Source: CAYNYI01 sp964401455 (lineage in GTDB: Bacteria; Fibrobacterota; OXYB2-FULL-49-7; CAYNYI01). From it: a stretch of 34,138 bases of DNA. Position numbers and translations under genes: made by a program. The stretch spans positions 1-34,138 of the forward strand of contig CAYNYI010000016.1 of NCBI GenBank assembly GCA_964401455.1, written 5' to 3'. How positions within the stretch are numbered: the stretch's first letter is position 1; each line of letters opens with the position of its first letter. The notes under the pieces were generated by a model. That model worked only from the letters and a program-made list of their open reading frames with translations, was not told the DNA's origin and did no database searches. This document shows positions 24,977-34,138 of the stretch, one piece after another.

Positions 24977-27019
24977 TTATTTTGCCAGAATGAATTTTTT
25001 TGCCTTTTTCGTATTCCCGCCTTTTATGCCGGCAATATAAACACCGGCGGGAAGCGTGCGTCCGTTTTTGTCAAGGCCGTCCCAGCTTAGGGTTTTTACT
25101 CTTTTTACCGGTTTTCTGTTTTTGGCATTGAATTCTCTCAATAGTTTCCCTTTTACATTGTATATTCCGACTGTTACTTCCGAAACCGGCATTAGTGTAA
25201 TGGGTATATTCACGCCCGGGTTGCCGGGATTGGGAAAAGGTGCGGATATCGTTGTTTCGGACAGTCTTTTTGCTGTTTCAATTTCTGAAAAAGAGGAATA
25301 ATTAATGACAAGCATGGGGCGTAGGGTTTTAAGCGGGAATTCGCGTTGGCACACCTCTGAACTCTTCCATGATTTGTAACCTTCTAAAATTATCCCGTGA
25401 TTTGAGGATGTATCGGCGAGCCATTCCTGAACGGTTGATGTTATGTCCAGCTCGATCCATCCCTGGGTTCCAACAGGAGGGACTTTGGCGCCGTCAAGAA
25501 TTTCCGGTTCAAAGTCGCCGCCGGGAGTATTCCATGGTGAGGTGTCATCGGCAAACCGGTAATCCCAAGTGACCCCGCTTTTACTTTGATATCCTCCTTC
25601 GCCTTCCTCCCAACTGTTTGTGAGCTTATAGGCTGCGACAGTATCGCCGTCTCCGGGATTTTCCACAAAAAGCCTGAAGAAAGCGGATGTTACATTTGCA
25701 CCGAGAGCCGGTGTGAGATCAAATCTGTATAGCAGGCGGTCACGGCTTGAGTTTCCGTTATATTTTTTTTCAAGCGCTGATCCTCCGTAATTATATTCTC
25801 CATGTATATTTGCGTCAGCCGTACCTGAATATCCATCCATTCCCTCCTGAAGTATAATCTGATTTTCAGGGATTATTCTTACAGCGTATCTGCTTACAGG
25901 GCCCCACCCGAGAGAGCTGTTGGCTCTTACATGAAAAAACCATGTGCCGGTGTCGGATGCGGTTACAGAAGCCGAAGCGGTGGTTCCTTCCGAAGTTTCA
26001 TCAGGAGTAGTTGTGCTTGATTTGTCGAATTCCCAGCTGTATTCTGTTGGCGTGCTTCCGCCGTCAAGGATCCAGCTAAAGGAAGCCGAAGCGGAGCTGC
26101 TTCTTGATCCGTATTCGTGAGTAGAAGATGACACGGCAAGTATCGGCAGATCCTCTCCGTCCGGCGCGCCGTTCTCAAAAACGATCCTTTTTAATTTTTT
26201 TGCATAGTCCAGAGTCAGTTTTGTTCTTATGGAGTAGCCGTAATCCTGGATTTCGGGCGGGTCAAAATCACCGCGTCCGCCGCTCCACGATGGATGGACG
26301 CCGTCGTCCGATATCGTTGTACCGTCCCAGTCTGTAGGGTGAAATTCTGTAGCGGCGGCATAATAATCAACAAGAGGAATTCCAAGTTCGGCGGCGCATC
26401 CGGTGATCATATTATTGCAGATAGCAACGCTTTCATCGTGGTCCCGTCTCGGTGGAATGGAGCTTACGGCCGTAACAATTCCCGCGTTTATAGATGATTT
26501 AAGGAATTTTTTAAGGCGGCTTTTGAATTTTTCTCCTCTTGCAGCGTCCCATCCATTGCCGTTGACATCGTTTGTGCCGTACATTGCCAGCGACCATGAA
26601 GGATTATCCTGCGGTATTATATTGCCGACACAATTAAGACCGTCTTCTATTGTCCATCCGGACTGACAGCAGTGTCCGCCTCCCTTTTCCGCAAGAGGCG
26701 TGTCGTGATTTCCTCCTACGATGCCGGAACCCTCTGACGTTTCAGAAGCTTTCATCCAGAGGAGGATTTCATGATAGGTTTCACAGGTGGTTTTTCCTCC
26801 GCAGCCCCATTGCGCGAGGGTCCCGAGATACGCCATGGAGTTTGTGATACTGTTGCCCCATTGGCCGAGTTTTCCTTCTTCGCGGCCGAGAGAAGCGCCT
26901 CTTCTGTACATGCTCCTGAGATTCGCTTTGGTTTGAGCGTCAATTTCTGGAAGTTCGTAAGAATTGACCGCTGAAAAGAGTAATAGAAAGAGCGCCGTCA
27001 AGAGGCATGATTTATTCAT
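24977..27019 (-). CDS. Secreted SGNH-type esterase with DNRLRE and sorting domains
   Basis: From ATG 27019 (CCGGAGA site) the protein is 680 residues. A signal peptide is followed by an SGNH hydrolase: block I is WGNSITNS (residues 54-61, GNS rather than GDS), GTND at 148-151 and DGVHPS at 239-244 supply the Asn and the Asp/His. Middle domains are Ig/FN3-like (YSWEFDKSSTT), then a DNRLRE-type module (RLLYRFDLTPALGANVTSAF ... DITSTVQEWL). The tail is the sorting module (FPNPGNPGVNIPI ... GRTLPAGVYIAGI ... FILAK). Enzymes of this kind remove acetyl or other ester groups from plant polysaccharide. The frame is open back to 27100, but the signal peptide fixes the start at 27019. Confidence 0.85.
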   Translation of the reverse strand: MNKSCLLTALFLLLFSAVNSYELPEIDAQTKANLRSMYRRGASLGREEGKLGQWGNSITNSMAYLGTLAQWGCGGKTTCETYHEILLWMKASETSEGSGIVGGNHDTPLAEKGGGHCCQSGWTIEDGLNCVGNIIPQDNPSWSLAMYGTNDVNGNGWDAARGEKFKSRLKKFLKSSINAGIVTAVSSIPPRRDHDESVAICNNMITGCAAELGIPLVDYYAAATEFHPTDWDGTTISDDGVHPSWSGGRGDFDPPEIQDYGYSIRTKLTLDYAKKLKRIVFENGAPDGEDLPILAVSSSTHEYGSRSSSASASFSWILDGGSTPTEYSWEFDKSSTTTPDETSEGTTASASVTASDTGTWFFHVRANSSLGWGPVSRYAVRIIPENQIILQEGMDGYSGTADANIHGEYNYGGSALEKKYNGNSSRDRLLYRFDLTPALGANVTSAFFRLFVENPGDGDTVAAYKLTNSWEEGEGGYQSKSGVTWDYRFADDTSPWNTPGGDFEPEILDGAKVPPVGTQGWIELDITSTVQEWLADTSSNHGIILEGYKSWKSSEVCQREFPLKTLRPMLVINYSSFSEIETAKRLSETTISAPFPNPGNPGVNIPITLMPVSEVTVGIYNVKGKLLREFNAKNRKPVKRVKTLSWDGLDKNGRTLPAGVYIAGIKGGNTKKAKKFILAK

Positions 27020-27071
27020 GATACAGTCTCCGGAAGAATTTGAAGTTTTTAACCTTAAGTGTAGTATTTTC

Positions 27072-27100
27072 AATATATTATTATTTACATAATAATGCAA
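27072..27100 (-). promoter_or_regulatory. Promoter of the SGNH/beta-helix operon
   Basis: On the minus strand TTGCAT (27100-27095), exactly 17 bases, then TATATT (27077-27072). The -35 is the same hexamer as in the promoters at 10517 and 15698, and the spacer shares GTAAATAAT with the one at 10517. Confidence 0.65.
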
Positions 27101-27128
27101 ATAAGAGGTGAAGTGCTTTATAACAAAA

Positions 27129-27180
27129 AGCAGGGCGGTATTCCTGAAACCGGTCTTTACCCGGGGAATACCACCCTGCT
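27129..27180 (-). terminator. Intrinsic terminator after the second esterase gene
   Basis: A 16-base stem (AGCAGGGCGGTATTCC at 27129-27144 against GGAATACCACCCTGCT at 27165-27180, one mismatch) is followed on the minus strand by TTTTTGTT. It ends the esterase transcript 18 bases after its stop and separates it from the SGNH operon. Confidence 0.8.
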
Positions 27181-27198
27181 GGATTTTTTAGTTAAAAC

Positions 27199-29418
27199 TT
27201 ATTTCTGGAGTACGATCTTTTTGCTTATATTTTTTCCGTCCACAGATGCCGAGACAATATAAATACCTGAAGAAACTTTTCTGCCGCTCATGTCTCTTCC
27301 GTTCCATACTACCGAGGCCGTGTTGGCTATTCTTCTGTCAATACTGAATTCTCTTACCATTCTTCCATCAAGAGAATAAATTTTTATATTGCCCGATGTC
27401 CGGAGACTGTATTTCATTCCCGGAGAAAGGGAAATCTTTACATTTGGGTTAAAAGGATTCGGAGAGGCGGAGAGACCGGGGGTTGCTGTTGCGGCTTCAG
27501 TCAAGCCGGGTTTTTTGCCTTCTATATTTGTAAGCGGGTCATCCATTTTTTCGCATGGATAATTCGGGCCCCTTGACTTAAGCACTACATTAACGATTGC
27601 CCCGTCGTAGTCGATCGGGACTTGGGGAATAAGAAGAAGCTGGTTCCCGTCTCCGACGCATTCGCCCGAGGAGTGCACCGTAGAGCCGGACAGATCTGTT
27701 ATTTCATAAGTGAAAGTATCTCCTTCGCAGACTTTCATTTCCTGAAGATTTCTCGGAGTAATATCTACATGGTAAACATCCCACTCATCGCTGTCATCAT
27801 AGCTTAGCAGATAACCCTGAATCGGAAGGGTCCAGCTGGTTTCTGTTTCCTCTATGCTGTATCCGTTATTATCGTGTGATTTTTTAATAGGATTATCGCG
27901 TGTGCCCCATTTCATGTCTATGCAATAGCCGCGGTCTCCATCATTAATTTCTTCAAAATGGTAGTTGTATTTATAGACCGGTCTGGCGGGAACATTGGAG
28001 AAGCCGGGGCGGCTTTCGTCCCACATCATTGGTATGTCCCGATTTGCCAGAGACCCGTAAACTGTGTTCCAGTTATGCACCCCTCCGTATCTATAATGAT
28101 AGCTGAATGTCTGCCGTGAAGAATCAGCGAGCCACTGTTCGAGTTTTTCTCCGTTATATTCGTACTGAATAGAACCGTCCTCGCTTCCGTGTCCGGACTG
28201 TAAAAAACCAAAAGAGATATGCATGTTGTCTCTCATGAATTTCACGGCATCCCTTACATCATAAATTCCCTGTCCGTTAAATTGAGTTACCCAGTCCAGT
28301 CCTGGATAATCAGGGTCGTTGAAAGGAAGGAATTTTGCCGGATTGTTAAAAGCTGTATCACCATAGTTGGCCCAGACAGAAGACTGCCACATGAGGCCAC
28401 CGCTGCTCGTAACACCGGGTATCGGGTATTGGGACAGCCCTTGGTTGGAGTATCCTGAAGTAATAAAAGAAGGGTAGTAAAGAATAAGACCGAAAACTCC
28501 GGATGCTCCCATTGAATTTCCGACTACATGCATGGATTTGTGGGTTATGTTATAATGTCTTCTTGCCCATAGAACAGACTGCATATGCTGATACATTACA
28601 TAGTTTGCGATAGTATCCTGCATATTATATCCGGCCTCGGGGTTGCATTTGCCGTCGTAGTCTTCGTTCATGTGATATCCGAAATACCATGTGGGAGTGC
28701 CGTTTCCACTGTAATCCGAGTTTCCGTAATACGAATAATCATTTCCGGGAAAATGCGTACCTATGCCGTCAAGGTGAAGTTTAGGGTGTTTGCCGCCGAC
28801 GCTGAAACCATCGCGGGTTATCGCGAAAGGAAAGGCGTAACCGTTATAAGCTTTGCGTCCGTAAAGCTCATAGTCGAGCCACATTGTATAATAATCTTTT
28901 TTGCTGTCAACATGATACCTTACCGCGCCTTTATGCTGTTTTACTTCCGAAACCGGCCCGAACCTGTTTCCCGAGCCAAGAACTGTTTCTTCTGTTCCGC
29001 CTGGGGAGACTGTTGTAACGGCGTAATAAATATCGGTCGCGGCTTCTTCTTTAGATGTCCATACAAAAAGCCCGCGGTCTTCGGCAAGCATTGTTCCGGT
29101 GCCGCTTTCTACCGGCTGGATAATAAAGCGGTCAATATAATAGGGGTCAGATTCGGTCATGCTGCCGTCGCAATTATGCATATGTTCAAACGTGCTTGAT
29201 CCCTCGTCTATTTCCGCGACAAGGTCCGCCGAGCCGAGGTCGGTTATTTCGGAAGTGCTGCGGTATATTCTGTAGCGTTCGCCGCTTTGGCCGTTGTCTT
29301 CGTCCCAGGTGATGAATGTCTGGCCCTCGCGGAAGAATGCGTTTATGTTCGAGGGCTGAGCGCCAAAAGAAATACCGGCTGAGAGAACAATAAGAATTAA
29401 AGCGTTTTTAAACATCAT
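27199..29418 (-). CDS. Secreted alpha/beta-hydrolase esterase with sorting domain
   Basis: The 739-residue protein has a signal peptide (to about residue 20), an FN3-like domain (FFREGQTFITWDED, RYRIYRST), a long alpha/beta-hydrolase domain and the sorting module (SPNPFNPNVKISLSPG ... SGIYIVSASVDG, ending VLQK). The nucleophile elbow is VVGNSMGASG (Ser302). A candidate acid is in GHGSEDG and the His in RYGGVHNW, which would complete a Ser-Asp-His triad. It is a paralogue of the broken gene upstream (29470-31453), with the same domain order. The start is ATG 29418, behind AAAGGACGGG. Probably an esterase that removes side groups from extracellular glycan; substrate not known. Confidence 0.8.
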   Translation of the reverse strand: MMFKNALILIVLSAGISFGAQPSNINAFFREGQTFITWDEDNGQSGERYRIYRSTSEITDLGSADLVAEIDEGSSTFEHMHNCDGSMTESDPYYIDRFIIQPVESGTGTMLAEDRGLFVWTSKEEAATDIYYAVTTVSPGGTEETVLGSGNRFGPVSEVKQHKGAVRYHVDSKKDYYTMWLDYELYGRKAYNGYAFPFAITRDGFSVGGKHPKLHLDGIGTHFPGNDYSYYGNSDYSGNGTPTWYFGYHMNEDYDGKCNPEAGYNMQDTIANYVMYQHMQSVLWARRHYNITHKSMHVVGNSMGASGVFGLILYYPSFITSGYSNQGLSQYPIPGVTSSGGLMWQSSVWANYGDTAFNNPAKFLPFNDPDYPGLDWVTQFNGQGIYDVRDAVKFMRDNMHISFGFLQSGHGSEDGSIQYEYNGEKLEQWLADSSRQTFSYHYRYGGVHNWNTVYGSLANRDIPMMWDESRPGFSNVPARPVYKYNYHFEEINDGDRGYCIDMKWGTRDNPIKKSHDNNGYSIEETETSWTLPIQGYLLSYDDSDEWDVYHVDITPRNLQEMKVCEGDTFTYEITDLSGSTVHSSGECVGDGNQLLLIPQVPIDYDGAIVNVVLKSRGPNYPCEKMDDPLTNIEGKKPGLTEAATATPGLSASPNPFNPNVKISLSPGMKYSLRTSGNIKIYSLDGRMVREFSIDRRIANTASVVWNGRDMSGRKVSSGIYIVSASVDGKNISKKIVLQK

Positions 29419-29469
29419 AACCCGTCCTTTTATTTGAATTAATAAAGCATATAATTTTTTAATCGCCTG

Positions 29470-31453
29470 TTATTTTTCCAGTACTATTTTCCTTATAAGC
29501 TGCCCGTTTTCTGTCTTGGCGCTGGCTATATACACCCCGGCCGGAACAGCTTTTCCGTTTTTGTCGGTAGAATTCCAGTATGCAGATGCGATCTGGCCCT
29601 CCGGCAGAACTCTGTCCATTACGGTTTTTACAAGTCGGCCTTGTGTGTCAAAAATACTCATCAGTACTCTGCCTTTTTTCGCGGTTGTAACTCGCAGTCT
29701 TATTTCCGGATTAAAAGGATTAGGGAAAGCGTCAAGTTTAGCTGTCTGAGGTGCTTTTTTGCCTTTTTTAGTTATGTCTGTGCTGCGGGTAACGTTTTCA
29801 ATTTTAATTGTGCGTGTTGAGGATAGCGGAACGTCAACAGCCGTAACCAGGCCGAATTCATCAGCTGCGACATTACTCTGATGCAGAGAGCCGTCCACAT
29901 AGACATCGAACAAGTCCCCTTCAATGGCGAAAAACTGCTGACACCGGCGTGGAGTGACATCGCAGGTCTGGCCCACGTCCTCTATCTGCATTTCCCAGAC
30001 ATCCGGAGAATCCTGAATTACCGTCCAGATAACGCTTTCAAGGCTGTTGCCCGAGTTGATGCCGCTGAATCCCGGCATGCTTTTGTCGCAATCAAAAGCG
30101 AAGGGGTTGGCTATCCACCATTTGCTGCCCGGAAAGAACCATTTCTTTATGGAACCAAATGCATCGAAACCCTGAAAGGTATGCCGGCTGTCATCGACAA
30201 CATGTTTGAATGCCCGCCTGCTGTTACGCACAGCAGGATCGTAAGGAGCACCCTGCGTTTCCCAGTCAATGGCAGCGTCGTTTCTGCCGTGGGAAGACAT
30301 TAACAGGGCCATCTCATCTCCGGCTCTTACGGTAAGCTGTTCGCGGGTGTTCTGCCAGTCGTAGACGGGTGTGCCGTTGTATCTCTGAAGGTGTTCATCG
30401 ATCCCGGGAAAGGCCGGATCGTCAAACACAAGGTTCTTTATTGGCAGATTCTGCTCCTTTGTTCCGTAACATCGGAGAACATTCGGATAATAAACAAAAT
30501 CGGTATTGCCGAAATCCGTTGCCGGCTGCGAGGCGTATACCGCTGATATTATCATAGGATAGCGCGCGCCGAGGGTCATGTTTCCGCTGCCGCCCATGGA
30601 ATGGCCGAAGCTGAAAACCCGGTTTATATCTCCTTTTAATTCCTGCGCAACAAACATGATCTCCTTAATTATACGGTATTCAGTATAGTTTACAATTGTG
30701 TCGCCTGTTTTGTTAAAATGTCCGTAATACCATGATTGGTGTGAATTGTCCTCTTTTGCTACACACTCGTTTCTTATCCAGATATTATCTCCGGCTGCAT
30801 CGCGGATATGCTCGGGCAGTCTTGAAGTATGTCCTTCTATATGGTGAATAATCGACCAGGAATCTCCGTTTTCCCATTCGGGAGGGAATTTAACCAGAAA
30901 ATTGTAAATATACCCGACCCAGTCAGGATTCCATATTGAGTAGTCCATGAAAAAGGTATATGTGACATGATCAGAATTGTCAAAAAAGGTCCTGCAGATC
31001 GGGATAGCTTTGTAGGCCTCTTTCTGTTCCGCTATCGGGCCGGCGGTATTGGCGGATATGGCTGTAGAGCCGCCGGAACAGACCGCATAATAGAAATTAC
31101 CCGAGGATTCCTTCGTGGTATGAACGAAAAGGCCGTCGGAGTCGGTTAATTGTGTGCCGAGACCGCTGCCGCTGGTTTTTGGCTAGAATTATCCAGTGTG
31201 TCTGGCCTATATTTTCACCGATTTTATATTTGCAGTTGGAAGATGAATCGTCAACTGTAGCGATTTTTACCGCCGAACCTATATTGCCGGATGTGATGGC
31301 TTCGGTATGGCGGTAAACATCATAAGTGGAAGAACCGTCTTCGGTCCATGTAATAAATGTTTGTCCGTCGCGGAAAAAAGCGCTTACATTTGAAGGTGCT
31401 GCGGTCAAGGATGCGGCGGTTAAAATCAGAAAAAAAATGAGTGTTTTAAGCAT
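29470..31453 (-). pseudogene. Paralogous secreted esterase broken by one frameshift
   Basis: The N-terminal part starts at ATG 31453 (GGAGG site) with a signal peptide and FN3-like domain (FFRDGQTFITWTEDG). At an A5 run near 31181-31185 (GCCAAAAACC) the frame fails. Taking out one A gives ...WIILAKTSGSGLGTQLTDSD..., which runs on without a stop through MDYSIWNPDWVGYIYNFL to 29470, matching the paralogue downstream. The restored protein is about 660 residues, with the nucleophile in SFGHSMGGSG and the sorting module (FPNPFNPEIRLRV ... VYIASAKTENG, ending VLEK). Where the paralogue has GGVHNW this one has GSIKKW, so the likely catalytic His also seems lost. It may be a degenerating gene, or the shift may be an error. 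Confidence 0.75.
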
Positions 31454-31606
31454 TAAATCCTCCAGCTGATATTATAGTTGTGGTAATTCCAATATACTAT
31501 ACAATAACTATGCCGAAAAATTATTTGAATTTTGGCAAAATGGGGGACATTTGTAGAAAAAAGATGTTTAAAAAGCACTTAAAAGAGGGTTTTTTAACTT
31601 GTTTTT

Positions 31607-31650
31607 AGAGCCGGATCGCAGCCGCACCTCTGACGCCGTGATCCGGCTCT
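31607..31650 (-). terminator. Hairpin after the orphan sorting-domain fragment
   Basis: Perfect 11-base arms AGAGCCGGATC (31607-31617) and GATCCGGCTCT (31640-31650) with a 22-base loop, just past the stop of the fragment at 31659. No T run follows on the minus strand, so it is only a possible terminator or RNA-stability element. Confidence 0.4.
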
Positions 31651-31658
31651 AATTCATT

Positions 31659-31892
31659 TTATTTAATCAGAACCAATTTTTTTATTAGTCTTTGTTTTTG
31701 TAGAGATCCGTTCAGGCGCATTTCAACAGCCGCTGTATATACTCCGGCCGGAATTCCGGACGCGTCCCAGGTATAACGGTATTCACCGGGAAATTTTTGC
31801 AGGTTCCTGCTGCTGCCGAATTCCACAATTCGGCCGCGGGAATCATATATGCATAATTTTGCTATTTGCCGGTTTCGTATTCCGGTAACCAT
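31659..31892 (-). pseudogene. Orphan C-terminal sorting-domain fragment
   Basis: The 77-residue frame encodes only the end of a sorting module: LCIYDSRGRIVEF, YTWDASGIPAGVYTAAVEM and the terminal KKLVLIK. An in-frame TAA lies a few codons upstream of ATG 31892, and there is no signal peptide or catalytic domain, so the rest of the gene is gone. It is the fifth copy of the module in this island. Bases 31893-31994 between it and the next gene hold nothing else but the direct repeat at 31975. Confidence 0.7.
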
Positions 31893-31974
31893 CCAATAAA
31901 ACTCTTTGGATTTTTAAGCTTTTTAAAGACCTTATGTTTAAAAAACGGGGATTCATGTTGATTTTTAAAAGAAT

Positions 31975-31995
31975 TTTAACTATAGTTTAACTATA
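31975..31995 (+). repeat. Direct repeat at the start of the sigma-54 activator gene
   Basis: TTTAACTATA occurs twice, one base apart, ending on the A of the ATG at 31995. It leaves no room for a ribosome site and could be a regulator site; it may also be chance in AT-rich DNA. Confidence 0.35.
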
Positions 31996-34138
31996 TGCTT
32001 AATAGTTTATTATCAGATCTCCCCGCGGCTCTTAAGAATACCGCGCTTGTTTATACCGATCCGAATTTTGTTGTCAGATGGGCTTCAAGACAATTTTATG
32101 AACATGTGGATGCCCCTGCGTCCGAAATTCCTGGAAAGAATTTTTTTGATTTCATTGAAACGGATGATTTTTATCGTTTAGAGGATACTTTTGCTTTGCT
32201 TGCCAGGTTGAAAGTACCCGAGAAAAACAAAAATATCCGAAGGGACAGCGGCCTGCGTCTTTTTCCGACAATTATAAAGGATGTCGCGGAAGGCAGGCTG
32301 ATTCAGGTTGATTTTCGTTTGCGGGGGATAGAGTCTTACTTTATAAATTATAATTCGGATTTCTTCGCTGTTTTAGATAAGGAAGGCTGTATAGTCGAAT
32401 ATAATTACCGCTTTATGAAAGATATCGGCTGCCTTTACCCTCCCGGTCAAATCAGAAGAAAAAAGCTTGAAGATCTTTTTACAGAAGAGTCTTTCAGGAA
32501 ATTTCAGGAAGAAAGGCGCGCTTTTGATGAGATTAACAGTCAGAATCTCGAAAGTTCTTCTGAAATTCCCTGGATAGAGCATGAGACCGGTTTAAGAAAA
32601 GGCAGTCATTTCGATGAATCGGTATATACTGAAAACTTTCGTCCTCTCTGGGAAATTCCGGAAGACGGGTCGCTTAAAAGGGAAGATGACGGAGACCGGG
32701 TATCATTTGCCCTTTTCGAAAATAAAATCGACCAGCTGGAAAACGATGTGCGTCTTGAATTCCGGATAGATTCCGGGAATCCCCGTGCGGTACTTTGCTG
32801 CCGCAGAAAATTTTTCCGGACTCCGGATGAGAGCGGATATACCGCAGGAATATACGAAGGCCAGAGTTTTCTTAAAAGAAACGCGGAGACGGTCAAAACC
32901 GGTGTTGTAGGAGCCGACAAAAGTTTTGTCCTGGAGAAGACAGGCAATAACATTTTTCTCTTCAGGGGAGGGGAAAAAATACTTGAATATACCGACTATA
33001 TGCCTTTCCCGATTTATCACAAATTCGAAGACCTGGGCTTTTTATCAATGGGTAAAGCAGAAATTTCCGGCATTAAACTCAAGACCAAGCCAAGCGTGAA
33101 CAGCAAAACCTTTTCCGGTAAACACATAATGCAATTGCGGGGAAGGGAAGATCTGTATTTTGAGCTGACTGTTTTTCCATTTTACAAATCGGGAATTAAG
33201 GAAAGGGTCTATACCGCGCTACGGCTAAGAGACATAACCGAGTTTTATCTGCTCGGTAAAGAGAAGCAGCGTTTTGAAAATGAGGTAATAAGACTCAAAT
33301 CCGGTTCAGTTAAAGAGTCAGGCAATTTCCACGGGATGATTTACAAGAGCGTTCTTATGGAAAATGTTTTTGACAAAATGCGAAAAGCGGCGAGAACAGA
33401 TCTTGGTATACTGATCACAGGTGAAACCGGAACAGGCAAGACAATGATGGCCAGGTCTCTTCATCTTGAAAGCGAGCGCGCCGACAGGGCCTTAGTTCAT
33501 ATAAACTGCGCGACTATACCTGAAAACCTCATTGAGTCCGAGCTTTTCGGGCATGAAAAAGGAGCTTTTACCGGAGCAGACAAGGCCAAAAAGGGTAAGC
33601 TCGAAGAAGCGGACGGCGGAACTGTTTTTCTTGATGAGATAGGAAATCTTTCTCCCACAGTTCAGGCCAAGCTGCTCCGTTTTTTGCAGGAAGGAAAATT
33701 TGAGCGTATCGGAAGCAATGATGTGATAGAAGTTGATACCCGCCTTGTATCGGCCACGAATTCTGATCTTCAGGAGCTTGTAAACAAGGGTGCCTTCAGG
33801 AAGGACTTACTTTACAGGCTTAATCCATTCATTATTAATATTCCTCCGCTTCGTGAAAGAACAGAGGACATTGTTCCGCTTGCCCGTTATTTCGTTTATG
33901 AAATGGGGAAAAAGGAAGGCTACTTCCCCGAAATAGAGTTAGCAGCTTCGGACGCTCTATTGAAATATTACTGGCCCGGCAATGTAAGGGAGCTCATAAA
34001 TGCAATCAATCACGTCGTGCTGTTGAATCCCGGCGAACCATTGAAGTTTAAGAATCTTCCCGACCATATAAGAAAGCCGGCTAAGAAAGAGGTTTCTGTT
34101 ATAAACAGAGTTTCTTCCCCCGCAACTGAGCCCGGTAC
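31995..34138 (+). CDS. Sigma-54-dependent transcriptional activator with PAS-like domains (3' end missing)
   Basis: The frame runs open to the window edge (714 codons). The N-terminal half has two PAS-like stretches (ALVYTDPNFVVRWAS near residue 20 and SDFFAVLDKEGCIVEYN near 120) and a further unassigned region. The second half is the AAA+ enhancer-binding domain: Walker A GETGTGKT near 476, the sigma-54 contact loop GAFTGA near 523, Walker B GTVFLDEIGN near 545, and YWPGNVRELINAINHV near 660. The DNA-binding helix-turn-helix should follow beyond 34138. It drives sigma-54 promoters on a signal sensed through the PAS part. No ribosome site precedes ATG 31995. Its target could be the secretion island next to it; that is a guess. 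Confidence 0.85.
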   Translation, partial: MLNSLLSDLPAALKNTALVYTDPNFVVRWASRQFYEHVDAPASEIPGKNFFDFIETDDFYRLEDTFALLARLKVPEKNKNIRRDSGLRLFPTIIKDVAEGRLIQVDFRLRGIESYFINYNSDFFAVLDKEGCIVEYNYRFMKDIGCLYPPGQIRRKKLEDLFTEESFRKFQEERRAFDEINSQNLESSSEIPWIEHETGLRKGSHFDESVYTENFRPLWEIPEDGSLKREDDGDRVSFALFENKIDQLENDVRLEFRIDSGNPRAVLCCRRKFFRTPDESGYTAGIYEGQSFLKRNAETVKTGVVGADKSFVLEKTGNNIFLFRGGEKILEYTDYMPFPIYHKFEDLGFLSMGKAEISGIKLKTKPSVNSKTFSGKHIMQLRGREDLYFELTVFPFYKSGIKERVYTALRLRDITEFYLLGKEKQRFENEVIRLKSGSVKESGNFHGMIYKSVLMENVFDKMRKAARTDLGILITGETGTGKTMMARSLHLESERADRALVHINCATIPENLIESELFGHEKGAFTGADKAKKGKLEEADGGTVFLDEIGNLSPTVQAKLLRFLQEGKFERIGSNDVIEVDTRLVSATNSDLQELVNKGAFRKDLLYRLNPFIINIPPLRERTEDIVPLARYFVYEMGKKEGYFPEIELAASDALLKYYWPGNVRELINAINHVVLLNPGEPLKFKNLPDHIRKPAKKEVSVINRVSSPATEPG

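Noticed and set aside
28585..29199. 204-codon plus-strand ORF inside the second esterase gene
   Set aside because: It is antisense to a well-supported gene with signal peptide and sorting domain, and its sequence has no family features.
31175..31195. Programmed -1 frameshift in the esterase at the A5 run
   Set aside because: The shift needed is +1 and the run does not fit the usual slippery heptamer; an inserted base is simpler.

Overview
The window looks like the chromosome of a Gram-negative bacterium of the FCB type (Fibrobacterota or a related candidate phylum). The main reason is a set of large exported proteins that share a C-terminal sorting module: a PNPFNP-like motif, an Ig/FlgD-like strand set, and a last residue of Lys after hydrophobic residues. 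An outer-membrane barrel ending in Phe, an exported lipoprotein and a polyphosphate operon fit this. The phylum is an inference; no rRNA or tRNA gene is visible.

Layout. 129-2702 is an IS21-type insertion sequence (istA, and istB with an in-frame stop), followed by debris of another transposase. 3424-6340 is a two-gene carbohydrate operon (GatZ/KbaZ-like subunit plus a cytoplasmic beta-propeller protein resembling family 11 rhamnogalacturonan lyases). 6341-7674 (minus) is a small transcription unit: a strong promoter, a 38-codon leader ORF, a strong intrinsic terminator, a 52-residue basic protein and an EamA-type transporter. The last codons of the leader ORF can pair with the terminator stem, so this looks like an undescribed attenuator and is the most interesting regulatory signal here. 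7698-10247 holds exported MsrB, an exported metallophosphoesterase and a sugar-type MFS transporter. 10583-11734 is an AAA ATPase/DUF4143 protein.

11754-15417 (minus) is one operon: a frameshifted exported lipoprotein, an ECF sigma factor that seems to lack a normal start codon, a zinc-finger anti-sigma factor, and an exported caspase-like protease joined to an outer-membrane barrel. 15523-16969 contains a CHAD-gene 3' fragment, then a multi-cluster ferredoxin and a GIY-YIG endonuclease. 16984-23231 (minus) is a polyphosphate operon running phosphofructokinase, Ppx/GppA, PPK1, HD-CHAD fusion.

23343-31892 (minus) is a secretion island: a parallel beta-helix protein, an SGNH hydrolase, two paralogous alpha/beta-hydrolase esterases (one frameshifted) and an orphan sorting-domain fragment, probably aimed at extracellular polysaccharide. 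31995 to the end is a sigma-54 enhancer-binding activator with PAS-like N-terminal domains, cut by the window edge.

Three genes carry single lesions (istB stop, two +1 frameshifts). They may be real decay or assembly errors; raw reads would decide.
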